This document shows positions 33,912 to 44,400 of a stretch of DNA of 64,000 nucleotides, in pieces. Position 1 is the stretch's first letter. Each line of letters starts with the position of its first letter. The position numbers and the translations under genes were made by a program. Source of the DNA: Candidatus Kapaibacterium sp. GTDB taxonomy: Bacteria > Bacteroidota > Ignavibacteria > Kapaibacteriales > UBA2268. The stretch covers positions 2,457,737-2,521,736 of the forward strand of contig CP058732.1 of assembly GCA_013414795.1 (NCBI GenBank), read 5' to 3'. The notes under the pieces were generated by a model, which worked only from the letters and a program-made list of their open reading frames with translations, had not been told where the DNA came from and ran no database searches.

Positions 33912-35204
33912 TTAAACTATCGTTCCGAGACAATTCTCGCCAAAGACGGATTCAAGACGGACGTCAACTCTTTTTTTCGTCAAGTTTGCGTCCGAAATGA
34001 ATTCACAACGAATGTAGTTCTCCGTCCAACCTTTCCATCTTCCAGTTTCTGGGTTGTATTCTTCGGGGATAACCTGGAAAATATTTCCAATTTGGGATTC
34101 GTAAAATTCCCGCCTTTTCAAATCTGATAGTTTGCGTAAAATTCGAGTTCTGTCCTTCTTGACTTCGTGGGGAACTTTATCTTTAATCTCATTGGCAATA
34201 GTCCCATTCCTATCTGAATATGTAAAGACGTGAAGATATGAAAGCGGAAGACCTTCGATAAAGTTGTAGGTCTCCTCGAACAATTCATCAGTTTCGCCTG
34301 GAAATCCAGTTATAACATCGGCACCAATACAAGCATTTGGCATTTTGTCTTTTATTTTCTCAACAACTGTGCGATACTTCAAAGTATTGTATCTTCGTCG
34401 CATCATTCGCAAAACCGTATCGGAACCACTTTGCATAGGTATATGAAAGTGGGGACAGAAGACATTGGATTTGCTCACAATATCAATTATTCTGTCTGTA
34501 ACTTTGTTGGGTTCGATAGATGAAATTCGGTATCTTTGGCGGGGTTGAAGAGAATCAATCAACTCAACCACATCGGTAAATGTTTTGCCAGTTTCGTCTT
34601 TATACTCACCCAAATTAATTCCAGAAAGAACAACTTCCTCGTATTCGGAATCATTCAATTCAATAATTTTTTGTTTTAAAGCCTCGAATGGCAGACATCT
34701 GCTTTTGCCTCTGGCTTTCGGAATTATACAATAAGTACAAGAATAGTCGCATCCATCTTGAATTTTCAAAACGACACGGGTTCGGCTTTCATTATCCGTA
34801 CTAACAGCAAAATGGTAAGGAACATCGCCATTGAGTTGAGAAACAAAAATCTTGGGCTTGTCGAATTTCTCGAACTTTTCAATCAAAATTGGTATATCGA
34901 ACTTGTATTTAGTTCCAAAGATTGCATCTACCCCTTCGATTTTAGCCACTTCTTCGGGACGCATCTGTGCATAGCAACCCGTAACAGCAACGAAAGCATT
35001 CGGATTTGCACGCAAAGCACGCCGAATGATTTTGCGACAATCGGCATCTGCCATATTGGTAACAGTGCAAGTATTTATAATAACAGCATCGCAAGGATTG
35101 CCAAATTCGACAACTTCTGCCCCAAGTCGTTCAAATTGAGATTGAATTTGGGACAGTTCAGCATAATTTACCTTGCAACCTATATTGTAGAATGCAACTT
35201 TCAT
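33912..35204 (-). CDS. mtaB: tRNA t6A37 methylthiotransferase MtaB
   Basis: A radical-SAM methylthiotransferase that converts t6A37 to ms2t6A37. The 430-residue protein begins FYNIGCKVNYAE. The N-terminal auxiliary cluster ligands are Cys10, Cys46 (NTCTVTN) and Cys77 (TGCYAQM). The radical-SAM triad is Cys152, Cys156 and Cys159 (CDYSCTYC). FHIPMQSGSDTVLRMMRRRY and GADVITGFPGETDELF follow, and a TRAM-like C-terminal domain is present. The GCKVN start and the absence of RimO/MiaB features favour MtaB over MiaB. Confidence 0.9.
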   Translation of the reverse strand: MKVAFYNIGCKVNYAELSQIQSQFERLGAEVVEFGNPCDAVIINTCTVTNMADADCRKIIRRALRANPNAFVAVTGCYAQMRPEEVAKIEGVDAIFGTKYKFDIPILIEKFEKFDKPKIFVSQLNGDVPYHFAVSTDNESRTRVVLKIQDGCDYSCTYCIIPKARGKSRCLPFEALKQKIIELNDSEYEEVVLSGINLGEYKDETGKTFTDVVELIDSLQPRQRYRISSIEPNKVTDRIIDIVSKSNVFCPHFHIPMQSGSDTVLRMMRRRYNTLKYRTVVEKIKDKMPNACIGADVITGFPGETDELFEETYNFIEGLPLSYLHVFTYSDRNGTIANEIKDKVPHEVKKDRTRILRKLSDLKRREFYESQIGNIFQVIPEEYNPETGRWKGWTENYIRCEFISDANLTKKRVDVRLESVFGENCLGTIV

Positions 35205-35254
35205 ATCTTCAATTTTTAGTCAAAACTAAATTAACGAAATTCTTCGATTGAAAT

Positions 35255-35286
35255 TTTGAAAAAGAAAAGGCACCAAACGGTGCCTT
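35255..35286 (-). terminator. Factor-independent terminator of the NrfD-like gene
   Basis: Eight-base perfect stem AAGGCACC / GGTGCCTT (35267-35274 / 35279-35286) with a four-base loop. On the minus strand it is followed by TTTTCTTTTTC, 28 bases after the stop of the gene at 35314. Confidence 0.85.
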
Positions 35287-35313
35287 CGAAAAAAGTTCCG
35301 CAAGTGGAAACAA

Positions 35314-36471
35314 TTAATATTTTAATTCCCTACGGACAGAAAGTGCGATTTTATACAGTGCAGTAATTATTAGGAAACCTAATGCATAGACGCCGAGCGA
35401 AATCATAATTTCTGGGAAAGTTGGAATGTACATTACAACTTTTCCCAAAGGATTTGGAATAAAGCCAGCAATAATCAACCCCATTCCCTTGTCAATCCAT
35501 ATAGAAAGGAAAGTCGTCACGCAAGCAATTGCAAGCAAGTTCACATTTTTTCGATACTTTGGAACAATAAGCAATATCAATGAAATTACCGCAAGAGTGA
35601 CAGAAGTCCACATCCAAGGAACAAGGAAAGAATTTCCTTCGAGTCCGAAATACAATAATTTGAAGTGTAAACTATGTTCGTGAATTCCGCTGTATAGTGC
35701 TGTAAACAATTCAAGAAGGAAGAAGAAAACATTTAAAATCATAGCATAGGTAACAATAACGGCAACGCCTTGGATTGCTTTGTCTCCTGGGTCGAATTTA
35801 GTCAGTTTCCGAAGGATTAGGCAAAACAGAATTAACAAGGCTGGTCCAGCGGCAAAAGCAGTAGCAAGGAAACGAGGAGCCATAATTGCCGTCAACCAGA
35901 AAGGTCGAGCGGCAAGCCCCGAGTAAAGAAAAGCAGTTACGGTATGAATGCTAACAGCCCAAGGTATTGAAAAAATAATAATAGGCTTTATCCATTTTGG
36001 TGGCGGAATGCCTTTCTTTTCCGAGGCAAGAGTAACCATACTAATTATCACATTCAAAATTAAATAGCCAAGGAGCGACACCGAATCCCAAAACATCATA
36101 GAGTTCAGCGTTGGATGAAGGAAGACGTTCAAAATTCGTAGCGGTTGCCCCATATCGACAAAGATGAAAGTCATACACATCACAACAGCACCAATTGCGA
36201 GAAACTCGCCAAGAATCGTAATCTTGCCAAAGTCCTTGTAGTTGTGCAAATAGTAGGGAAGCACGACCATAACAGCAGAGGCGGCGACGCCAACGAGAAA
36301 TGTAAATTGTGCAATGTAGAAGCCCCAAGTAACGTCACGACTCAAGCCAGTAATTGTCAAACCTTCGGTAAATTGTTGCAAATAGTACAAGAATCCAACA
36401 AACAGAACAAGGAGAAGAAAACCAACCCAAAGCCAATAATTTCGGCTTCCACTAAATGCATTTTCTAACAT
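35314..36471 (-). CDS. NrfD/DsrP-type quinone-interacting membrane protein
   Basis: A 385-residue integral membrane protein with about ten hydrophobic helices and no soluble domains. GFYIAQFTFLVGVAASAVMV, MTFIFVDMGQPLRILNVFLHP (Asp/Gln in the quinone region), FWDSVSLLGYL, IPWAVSIHTVTAFLYSGLAARPFWLTAIMAPRFLATAFAAGPA (in parts) and WIDKGMGLIIAGFIPNPLG are typical of NrfD/PsrC/DsrP subunits that exchange electrons with the quinone pool. Such proteins usually sit beside an iron-sulfur protein and a catalytic subunit; none is here. It has its own terminator and is apparently monocistronic. Confidence 0.85.
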   Translation of the reverse strand: MLENAFSGSRNYWLWVGFLLLVLFVGFLYYLQQFTEGLTITGLSRDVTWGFYIAQFTFLVGVAASAVMVVLPYYLHNYKDFGKITILGEFLAIGAVVMCMTFIFVDMGQPLRILNVFLHPTLNSMMFWDSVSLLGYLILNVIISMVTLASEKKGIPPPKWIKPIIIFSIPWAVSIHTVTAFLYSGLAARPFWLTAIMAPRFLATAFAAGPALLILFCLILRKLTKFDPGDKAIQGVAVIVTYAMILNVFFFLLELFTALYSGIHEHSLHFKLLYFGLEGNSFLVPWMWTSVTLAVISLILLIVPKYRKNVNLLAIACVTTFLSIWIDKGMGLIIAGFIPNPLGKVVMYIPTFPEIMISLGVYALGFLIITALYKIALSVRRELKY

Positions 36472-36596
36472 ATTTTCTCCAAATAATTTTCATTTTCGTA
36501 ATTTCGATTTTATTTAAAATTTTCAAACTGACATTTTTTAAAATAACTTTTGTAACTTTTGTGTGATAAATCCGTAGGAGAAATCTTTAAACTAAT

Positions 36597-37511
36597 ATGA
36601 ATGAGATTATGAACGCACTCGAAGTAAAAAACATCTCGAAATCATTTCGAGACAAAAAGGCAGTCGACAACATTTCGTTTGAAGTAGAAAAGGGGAAAAT
36701 CTATGGTATTCTGGGACCCAACGGGGCTGGGAAAACTACAACTTTGCGAATGATTGCTGGTGTCTTCCATCCAGATGAAGGCGAAATTCATATACTTGGA
36801 CAAAAGTCTGCTGAAACCATCCAGAGCAAAATTGGATATTTGCCCGAAGAACGAGGACTTTACAAAAAGATGAAAATCATCGACCAATTGATTTTCTTTG
36901 CTGAACTCAAAGGGGTACCAAATTCAACTGCACGGCAGAAAGCATTCGACTGGCTCTATAAACTCGACGCTGTTGATTGGGCATACAAAAAAGTGCAAGA
37001 ACTTTCCAAAGGTATGCAACAGAAAATCCAATTCATTGCAACTTTACTCCACGAACCAGAACTTTTGATACTCGACGAGCCATTCTCTGGTTTCGACCCA
37101 ATCAATGTTGAAGTCTTTAAACAAGTCTTGCTGGATTTAAAAGCACAAGGAACAACAATACTTCTTTCGACACACATAATGGAACAAGCCGAGCAATTGT
37201 GCGACGATGTGTGTTTAATCAACAATGGAAAAGTTGTTTTAAGAGGTTCAATCTCCGAAATTAAATCATCGAGAGAAATGGACACGGTTGTCTGCGAGTT
37301 CTCTGATGGAAATAATTTTCCGCCATTAGTTGGTGTGAAAATATTAAACCAAACCCAAAATCGAGTGGAATTTCGTTTCGACCCAAACAGTTTCAATTTC
37401 AAAGAATTTGTGAAAAAACTTGCGGAAAGAGTTTATATCAAAAAAATTGAACTTTCTGCTCCAACTCTTCGGGAAATTTTTATTGACGAAGTAACGAAAG
37501 GTGGAAAATGA
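36597..37511 (+). CDS. ABC-2 exporter ATP-binding protein (NatA-like)
   Basis: A 304-residue ATPase. Walker A is GPNGAGKTTT (~40-49), followed by GYLPEERGLYKKM, the signature LSKGMQQKIQFI, Walker B ELLILDEPFSGFDP and the switch in LLSTHIMEQAEQLCD. The C-terminal ~80 residues form the DUF4162-type domain of bacitracin/sodium-export-like ATPases. ATG at 36597 is used; ATG at 36609 is an alternative. It overlaps the permease gene by four bases (ATGA), so the two form one transporter. Substrate unknown. Confidence 0.9.
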   Translation: MNEIMNALEVKNISKSFRDKKAVDNISFEVEKGKIYGILGPNGAGKTTTLRMIAGVFHPDEGEIHILGQKSAETIQSKIGYLPEERGLYKKMKIIDQLIFFAELKGVPNSTARQKAFDWLYKLDAVDWAYKKVQELSKGMQQKIQFIATLLHEPELLILDEPFSGFDPINVEVFKQVLLDLKAQGTTILLSTHIMEQAEQLCDDVCLINNGKVVLRGSISEIKSSREMDTVVCEFSDGNNFPPLVGVKILNQTQNRVEFRFDPNSFNFKEFVKKLAERVYIKKIELSAPTLREIFIDEVTKGGK

Positions 37512-38800
37512 GTAGCAAATTTTGGACAATTGCCAAAAGGGATTATTTAGCAGTTGTAAAATCCAAAGGATTTATCATATCGACCTTGTTGATACCAATT
37601 TTTTGGTCAATTATTCTCATTGTTCCTGGCTTGCTTGCAACATACTTTTTCGAAGAAACCGATGTAAAAATCGCAATCCTTGACAAAACAAACAAAGAAA
37701 TTGGCAAGAGGATTGTAGAAGAAGACCCAAAAACTTTCTTTCTCGAACGTAGCACCGAAAGTCAACTTAACAATAAGATTTTAAATGGGGAACTTGAAGC
37801 ATATGTTGTCATTGATGAAAACAGCATAATCAATAATTATGTTAATGTTTATACAAAGGGCGGCAGTGGCATTGGCTATATCTCGAAAATTGAAAAAGTA
37901 ATTGGGAAAAATTTTCGAAAACAACTTCTTGCAGAAAATGGCTTGGATACAAACCTAATAAAGCGAATTGAAGCAGATTTCAAAGTCGAAACCAAAAAAG
38001 TTACACAAGAAGGAATTCAAAAGGACTATTCTACTTTTTATAGTTTCTTCGGGTATTTTGCTGGCATAATTCTTTTTATGTTAATATTTTTATACGGTGG
38101 AATTGTTATGCGGGGCGTAGTCGAAGAAAAAGCCAATAGAATTGTTGAAATCCTGCTTTCCTCTACAAAACCATTCGACATTATGTTTGGCAAAGTTATT
38201 GGTCTTGGAAGCGTTGGCTTGACTCAATTGTTTATTTGGATTGTTCTTCTGGCAATAATTAGTCTATTTGCTGGACAAATTATCTCTATGTTCATTTCAC
38301 CCAGTACCAGTGGAATGCAAATGGCAAGCAATTTTCAGCAAACTGCTCCAAATATGTCAAATTTTGAAATACCACCTATCCCCGCTGAATTTGTGATTTT
38401 CTTTGTTCTCTACTTTCTTCTTGGCTATTTTATGATTGCTTCAATTTACGCTGGACTTGGTGCAGCGGTCGACCAAGAACAAGATGTACAAACAATTATT
38501 ACACCAATAAACCTCATCTTTCTTTTGCCTGTCTTCTTCATAAGTATGATGGTGGGCAACCCAAACGGAACAGCATCAACATTGCTTTCTCTATTTCCAC
38601 CTTTCACTCCCATTCTAATGGTTGCAAGAATGAGTTCTGGTAGTGTTCCAACCTGGCAACTTTTGCTTTCCTTGTTCTTAATGGTATTGACAATACTAAT
38701 TGTTGTGAAAATTTCAGCCAAAATCTACCGAGTTGGAATATTAATCTACGGAAAGAAACCAACTTTTAAAGAAATTTTCCGTTGGTTACGGCAAGCATAA
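37508..38800 (+). CDS. ABC-2 family permease (NatB-like)
   Basis: A 430-residue protein. One N-terminal membrane helix (ISTLLIPIFWSIILIVPGLLA), a ~150-residue extracytoplasmic domain (KIAILDKTNKEIGKRI ... FRKQLLAENG) and then five or six helices including FYSFFGYFAGIILFMLIFLYGG, VVEEKANRIVEILLSSTKPFDIMFGKV (split; the conserved ABC-2 coupling segment) and YFLLGYFMIASIYAGLGAAV. This is the NatB/YhaP-type arrangement. The partner ATPase overlaps upstream. Confidence 0.9.
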   Translation: MSSKFWTIAKRDYLAVVKSKGFIISTLLIPIFWSIILIVPGLLATYFFEETDVKIAILDKTNKEIGKRIVEEDPKTFFLERSTESQLNNKILNGELEAYVVIDENSIINNYVNVYTKGGSGIGYISKIEKVIGKNFRKQLLAENGLDTNLIKRIEADFKVETKKVTQEGIQKDYSTFYSFFGYFAGIILFMLIFLYGGIVMRGVVEEKANRIVEILLSSTKPFDIMFGKVIGLGSVGLTQLFIWIVLLAIISLFAGQIISMFISPSTSGMQMASNFQQTAPNMSNFEIPPIPAEFVIFFVLYFLLGYFMIASIYAGLGAAVDQEQDVQTIITPINLIFLLPVFFISMMVGNPNGTASTLLSLFPPFTPILMVARMSSGSVPTWQLLLSLFLMVLTILIVVKISAKIYRVGILIYGKKPTFKEIFRWLRQA

Positions 38801-38801
38801 T

Positions 38802-39107
38802 ATGGCAAAAAGAACCCAAAGATACAAGAAGGTACTTCAAATCGACAAAATCCTTGGAGATGTTGTCGAAAATATAGTCGACAAGAAAAAATCCCCCTTG
38901 CTAAGAATTGAAATGGCTTGGAACAATGCCCTTAGTTCTGCTATTGCAAAAAATTGCACACCCGAAAGATTTAGAAGAGGAGTTCTAACTGTGAAATGTA
39001 CAAATTCCATCTGGAAATCGGAAATGCTTTTTTATAAAGATGAGTTGATTGAAAGAATCAACAAAGAATTAGGTGAAGAGTTAATAAAAGATATATTTTT
39101 TGTTTAA
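38802..39107 (+). CDS. DUF721/DciA-like protein
   Basis: A 101-residue protein with an N-terminal basic region (MAKRTQRYKKVLQIDKILGD) and the DUF721 core: LLRIEMAWNNALSSAIAKNC, followed by RRGVLTVKCTNSIWKSEML and FYKDELIERINKELGEELIKDIFF. DciA proteins load or assist the replicative helicase DnaB in bacteria lacking DnaC; short DUF721 proteins of this size are usual in Bacteroidota. The ATG is one base after the permease stop, so it shares the transporter transcript. Confidence 0.82.
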   Translation: MAKRTQRYKKVLQIDKILGDVVENIVDKKKSPLLRIEMAWNNALSSAIAKNCTPERFRRGVLTVKCTNSIWKSEMLFYKDELIERINKELGEELIKDIFFV

Positions 39108-39139
39108 TTTTTGTTAATTTTCTTTTTTTGAGGTGTTAT

Positions 39140-41164
39140 ATGAAAAAGTTTGTACCTCTTTTTCTTGTTTTTCTTCTTCTTTCACAATTTTCGCTTAATT
39201 CACAATTCCTTCGTAAAGTCATAGTCGAGGAAGCAACAAACGCTTCGTGTGGTCCTTGCGCCTCGCAAAATCCAACATTCCAAAAATGGATGGCAAACCA
39301 CTTGGACAGAATAATCCCAGTCATCTACCACGCTTGGTGGCCTGGCAAACAAGACCCAATGTATCTTTACGACACGCTAATGAATCAAACAAGAATTAAG
39401 TATTACGGGATTAGCGGAGTTCCAAGCGGTCGGGTCAATGGAAAAATTGCCCCAAGTTCTGGTTCGTGGTACGAAGGTGCAGTCGCCGATACTATCGCAC
39501 TTAACAATCAATTAAATGCCGAGCCTTTCTATTCCATTCTTTCGATAGAAATAAAGGAATTCACATTCAATCAAAACGATGGCAGTGGACAGGTGAAAAT
39601 TGATGTTACATCGCTCAAACCCATATCAAATGTCTACTTGCGTGTTGCAATTTGCGAGGAACACCATTATTATGCCAACGCTGGTTCTAATGGCGAGAAA
39701 GATTTCTACTATCTTGCAAGGAAAATGCTTCCAAATGCTAACGGAACTTTGATTTCACTCCAAGAAAACGAAACCAAATCTTTTGAATTCAACTTTACTG
39801 TTGACCCGTCCTTCACTGACGACCTCTATGCAGTTGCTTTTATCCAAAATGATGTTAATAAAGAAATTCTACAAGGTGCCTGGACAAAGAACTATCCAAT
39901 CAAAGAACCAAGTTTCACACTTTTCCTCTTTGAACCCGATGTTGTAGGCGTTGGAAAACCAGGCGATTCTTTCCAAATGGAAGGTTTAATAATAAACAAC
40001 ACAGAAAATGCTGTAACATTTAATGTCTCGCTCGAGAACAAAGACAAACTTCCAGCCGACTGGCAAGCCAAAATTGAAAACAATATATCACAAGTCGTTG
40101 TTGAACCAAAATCCAAGAAATCAGTTAAGGCATTGCTTACTGTTGGAGAAACACCTTTCGCTTCCGATATTCACCTTAAAATTGGAACCACTGATGGAGC
40201 CTTTACGGAAACAAGTGGTAATTTAAGCATTTACCATTCTGGAATTGAAAGATTACATATTCTTGCGGGGGAAACGACACACTCTATTCAACCGATAATA
40301 GATGCTGGTCTTGGAAACGGCTATTCATTCAACATTCTTGAGAAACACTATACAGCAATTGGGAACCAGTTTAATTCATTAAAGACGATAATTTGGGATG
40401 GAAGTACAAACGGAGAATTCACAGCCTCTTCGGCAAACATTATCTTCGATGCGATGGGCAAAAATAATAACATTTTGATTTGTGGTGGAAGAATTACCTC
40501 GGGTATGGTTTCCAATGGTGTACTTCCATATTTCGGAATTGCATTTATTGCCTATTGTCGTGAGGGATATGGCCAGGCACCATATCCAGTAACGCTTGCA
40601 GGCGTACCAGGAGACCCAATCACTGGCGATTTTGGCAACAAGATCCAAGGCTACCTGATAAACTACTTGCTTCCTCTTTACAAAATTGTAAATGCGAGTA
40701 CTTCTTCTCCAATTATGACCTTTGCAAAATCTGCCGACTCGATTTGTGCTGTCAAAGTTCAATTCCCAAGTAGTCGGGCTATAATCTTGGGAATGAATCC
40801 CTACATAATTTATGACCAGAACTTACGAAATACTTTGATTTCACGCTCTTTGCTTTGGCTTGAAGGCAAATTATCAGAAGTTGATTTGGATTTCAAAACA
40901 GAGTTGGATATCAAAGTCGCACCCAACCCAACCACCAAAACTGCTTCTTTGAAATTCAATCTGGAACAACCAATTGCTTTTGCTAAAATTGAATTCATCG
41001 ACTTATTTGGAAGAACAATCCAAACAATTTATTCTGGCTCGATTTTAAGTATTGGAGAACAAATATTCGACATTAGTCTAAATGAATTACCTTCGCAAAC
41101 TTACTTTATTCGAGTTAATCTGGATGGTAAAACTCAATTTTTACCAATCGTTAAAACAGAATAG
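39140..41164 (+). CDS. T9SS-sorted Omp28-like protein with thioredoxin-type motif
   Basis: A 674-residue exported protein. The start at 39140 (MKKFVPLFLVFLLLSQ) follows GAGGTG. The mature N-terminus VIVEEATNASCGPCASQNPT carries a CxxC pair (Cys37, Cys40) in a thioredoxin-like fold, with IIPVIYHAWWPGKQDPMYL and GISGVPSGRVNGK, the features of Omp28-related proteins. A beta domain (residues ~250-370) and a long region of unknown fold follow. The last ~90 residues (KIEFIDLFGRTIQTI ... SQTYFIRVNLDG) are a T9SS sorting domain. A strong terminator lies downstream. Confidence 0.87.
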   Translation: MKKFVPLFLVFLLLSQFSLNSQFLRKVIVEEATNASCGPCASQNPTFQKWMANHLDRIIPVIYHAWWPGKQDPMYLYDTLMNQTRIKYYGISGVPSGRVNGKIAPSSGSWYEGAVADTIALNNQLNAEPFYSILSIEIKEFTFNQNDGSGQVKIDVTSLKPISNVYLRVAICEEHHYYANAGSNGEKDFYYLARKMLPNANGTLISLQENETKSFEFNFTVDPSFTDDLYAVAFIQNDVNKEILQGAWTKNYPIKEPSFTLFLFEPDVVGVGKPGDSFQMEGLIINNTENAVTFNVSLENKDKLPADWQAKIENNISQVVVEPKSKKSVKALLTVGETPFASDIHLKIGTTDGAFTETSGNLSIYHSGIERLHILAGETTHSIQPIIDAGLGNGYSFNILEKHYTAIGNQFNSLKTIIWDGSTNGEFTASSANIIFDAMGKNNNILICGGRITSGMVSNGVLPYFGIAFIAYCREGYGQAPYPVTLAGVPGDPITGDFGNKIQGYLINYLLPLYKIVNASTSSPIMTFAKSADSICAVKVQFPSSRAIILGMNPYIIYDQNLRNTLISRSLLWLEGKLSEVDLDFKTELDIKVAPNPTTKTASLKFNLEQPIAFAKIEFIDLFGRTIQTIYSGSILSIGEQIFDISLNELPSQTYFIRVNLDGKTQFLPIVKTE

Positions 41165-41193
41165 ATTTGCTTTGGTTATAAACTGAAAACTTT

Positions 41194-41230
41194 GGCTGTT
41201 GGCAATCCCCAACAGCCTTTTTCGTTTTCT
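41194..41230 (+). terminator. Factor-independent terminator of the Omp28-like gene
   Basis: Nine-base perfect stem GGCTGTTGG / CCAACAGCC (41194-41202 / 41209-41217) with a six-base loop, followed by TTTTTCGTTTTCTT, 30 bases after the stop. Confidence 0.92.
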
Positions 41231-41404
41231 TATTACCATTTTGTAAATCTATAATAATTATGCAAAGGTCTATGTTTAGGACACTTTCACATTTTTTCAA
41301 TTTCCATAATAAATTGTCTGATTTTTAGAATTATTTTGAACAGACATTCCTAATTAATCATAAAAAAAATATTCTAAAATCGAATTCTGGGTTTTTAGTT
41401 ACTT
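41231..41404. other. Gene-less AT-rich spacer between converging genes
   Basis: The 304-base gap 41165-41468 holds two opposed terminators. The part between them is AT-rich. I see no ORF, RNA gene or repeat in it. Confidence 0.6.
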
Positions 41405-41437
41405 CCAGAAAAAAAAGCGGGGATTTCTCCCCGCTTT
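41405..41437 (-). terminator. Factor-independent terminator of the GEVED/beta-helix gene
   Basis: Ten-base perfect stem AAAGCGGGGA / TCCCCGCTTT (41414-41423 / 41428-41437), loop of four. On the minus strand it is followed by a run of T (TTTTTTTTTCTGG counting the stem end), 32 bases after the stop at 41469. Confidence 0.92.
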
Positions 41438-41468
41438 GAAATACTTTGAAATAACTGCGTTCGAAAAA

Positions 41469-44400
41469 CTATTTAATCAACAGCATTTTCCGAGTGACCT
41501 TCTTCCCATTCACTTCAAGAGTGTAGAAATAGACGCCTGGCACAAGTTTTAACTGATCGGCATTTAACTCAATAAAGTTCAAGCCCGCAGAATATTTGCC
41601 ATTGAATTCAGCCAAAGTTTCACCATAGGCATTTGTTATTGATAATTTAACGACTGACTGCTCGGGAAGTGCAAACTCAATTCTTGTAATAGATTCAAAT
41701 GGATTGGGCTTGTTCTGGTAGAGTTGGATATCGCTACTCTCTCCTGGGACATCCAAAATAGTCTTGAACGTTACAGTCACCACGCATTCACTACTCCAAA
41801 CCTCTCCGCATTGGTTGTAGACTTTAACTTTGTAGGTTCCAGCATCTTCGGGTTGAGCAGATGTTATTTCAAGAACTTGTTGAGTGAAATTAATTTCTTG
41901 GTCATCCTTGTACCATTGATAGCTTAAATTGTCACCAGTTGCACCAATAGTTAAAACAATCGGTTGACCAGAACTTACTATATATGTTGCTGGCAAATCG
42001 CTTGTAATCTTGGGGAGACTGTAAACAACAAGATTTGCCTGATTTGAAGTCGCTTCGGCAAAACCTGGAATTGTAACTACAACATCGTAGGTCCCAGCAT
42101 CATTTGGTGCAAGATTAGAAATTGTCAAGGTTTCGGTATTTGTACCACTATATTTCGCATTATCATTAATTGGTGAACCGTTGAAACGCCATTGATAAAC
42201 CAAATTGTAACCCGGAACCGTCGAAGAAGCATTTACTGTAATCTGAACAGTTTCGCCTTCGCAGGCTTCAACATCACCAATTGGCTGAATTACAACATTG
42301 GGCTTTTCAATAATTGATATTGGCAACGAAGTGTCGGCACCACACAATCCTTTAACTACCACGTAGTAATTATTAGCAAAGTCAATCGGCTTAATATCTC
42401 GTATGGTCAAAATAGAAGAGTTTGCCCCAGCAATTCGGTCGTTGTCTTGCAATGGGGTATTGCCTCGATACCATTGAATGAATGGTTCACCATATTGCAT
42501 TTCTTCTGGCGTGATATGCATATCGATTTGGAATGTAACTACTTCACCTTGATGGACATAGACTGCATCGGGTTGTCGAGTAATTTTTGTTGGTCGTATT
42601 GCATATAACAAGGCATTTTCACTTCGCACTGGTTCTGCTTCTCCATTTCCAGAAACAACACAATGGTAAACGCCAGCCATTTCGTGTGTCAAAGTTGGCA
42701 ACATTAGTATGGGTTCGGTTGCGCCCTCGATAGGCTCACCATTTAAATACCATTGGAAGTACAATTCACCGCCAAAGTCAATTTCGGCTGTGATTGAGAA
42801 GTAATAACCATCTTGTCCAACGCAACCAATAACTTCTTTTGGTTGCTGGGTAATACGAATTTCTGGATTCAAGGTGTTCACCCCCATATAGTATGCTTTG
42901 TAGCGACGGTTTCCATCGATGTCCGTATTCTCAACTTCATCTTGCCAATTTGTTCCAAGCAACTCTGGAATTGGTCCTTTGAAGTAAAGTCTGGGGTCAA
43001 TTTTTGCAATCCGTGGATTATCATCGCTTAAGAATACTGGAACAACAGATTGGGAATTCAAATCCTTTCCTGTTGCGTTTCTCCAGGCTTGCAAAGTAGC
43101 ACCAAGATTCGAAAGCGTTGCACCACTTGTATAAATATCGTTTTCGTCCATTACTAAATCTGCTGGGATAGAACCAGATACTTGAATTGCATAACCAGTG
43201 CCCTTGTTAAAGAAGATATTTCGTTTGAAATTATTTTGGTTCTTCAATTGACTAAACAATGCTACTGGTCCTGTTGTATTGGAGAAGAAAGTGTTGTAAA
43301 ACATCATTGTCTTCGACAAGTTATTCAATTGCAAAGCACTGGCGTTCAAAGTGGTTATCAAATTGTTCCCAATTAGCGATGGCGTGTTAATAAGATACAA
43401 TCCGTATTTATTATTCCCATTCAATTTAACATAGTTCTTGTAAATTTTCACGCTTTGACTTCCACTTGCATAAATTCCATGAGTATTAGTTCCAATTATT
43501 AAATTGTTAACAAGAAAGTTTCCAGCCTGGTAATTATTGAACTCAAATCCAGAATTATTGAAAACAATTCCAGCCTTGTCGTAGGAACCACTTGCAGAAA
43601 TTGTAATTTGATTGTTAGAAATACTGAATGCGTTAACTCCACTGATGAAAATACCATTAGCGTTTGTTGGCATTACAACATTGTCCTCAATGTTCGAACC
43701 TTCAAATCCAGTCATCGTATGAATTACTACGATACCACCAGAATTATCGTTGATTGAAGTTGTCGAAGAAGGACCTACTCCGTTAATTCGGTTACCTTTT
43801 ATTAATGAACCATTTTGCACGAAAATACCATTAAGCAAGTTTCTACCAGAGACAACATTTTCAATAATACTGCAACCACGCACATCTTCGACGTGAATTG
43901 CTTGCCAATTTTGACCAAAGAAGAAATTCTCTCTGATATTAAATGTGGTGGACTGTTGCCCCGATGGAGATTTATGCCAAATACCAACTGAACCATAGCG
44001 GAAATTCGTATTGATAATATTAAGATTGGATACAACATTGTTATCTGAATAAATCAAAGCAAAATCGGTGGTTTTTGGCGGGTTTTCACAACCAATTAGT
44101 TCACAATTGTCCAGGGTTATGTTTGTATTGTTACCTCGAAGCGTTAACACCCGACCAAAAACGCAACTATTATTTCTTAAAGTTACATTACGGAAAGTAA
44201 TATTGTTATAACGATTTAGGTCTATAACAAAATTCCCATCTGGCGATGTTGGAGTCGCTTGAATAATCACATCCTCTTTTCTACCAGATTGAGATTGAAT
44301 GGTAATCGGATATTGCCTACTTCCAACAGGGTTAAGTGTAAAGTTAGCCTCGTAGGTTCCAGGCCTTACCAAAAGGGTCACTGGACCAGCAATTCCCCAG

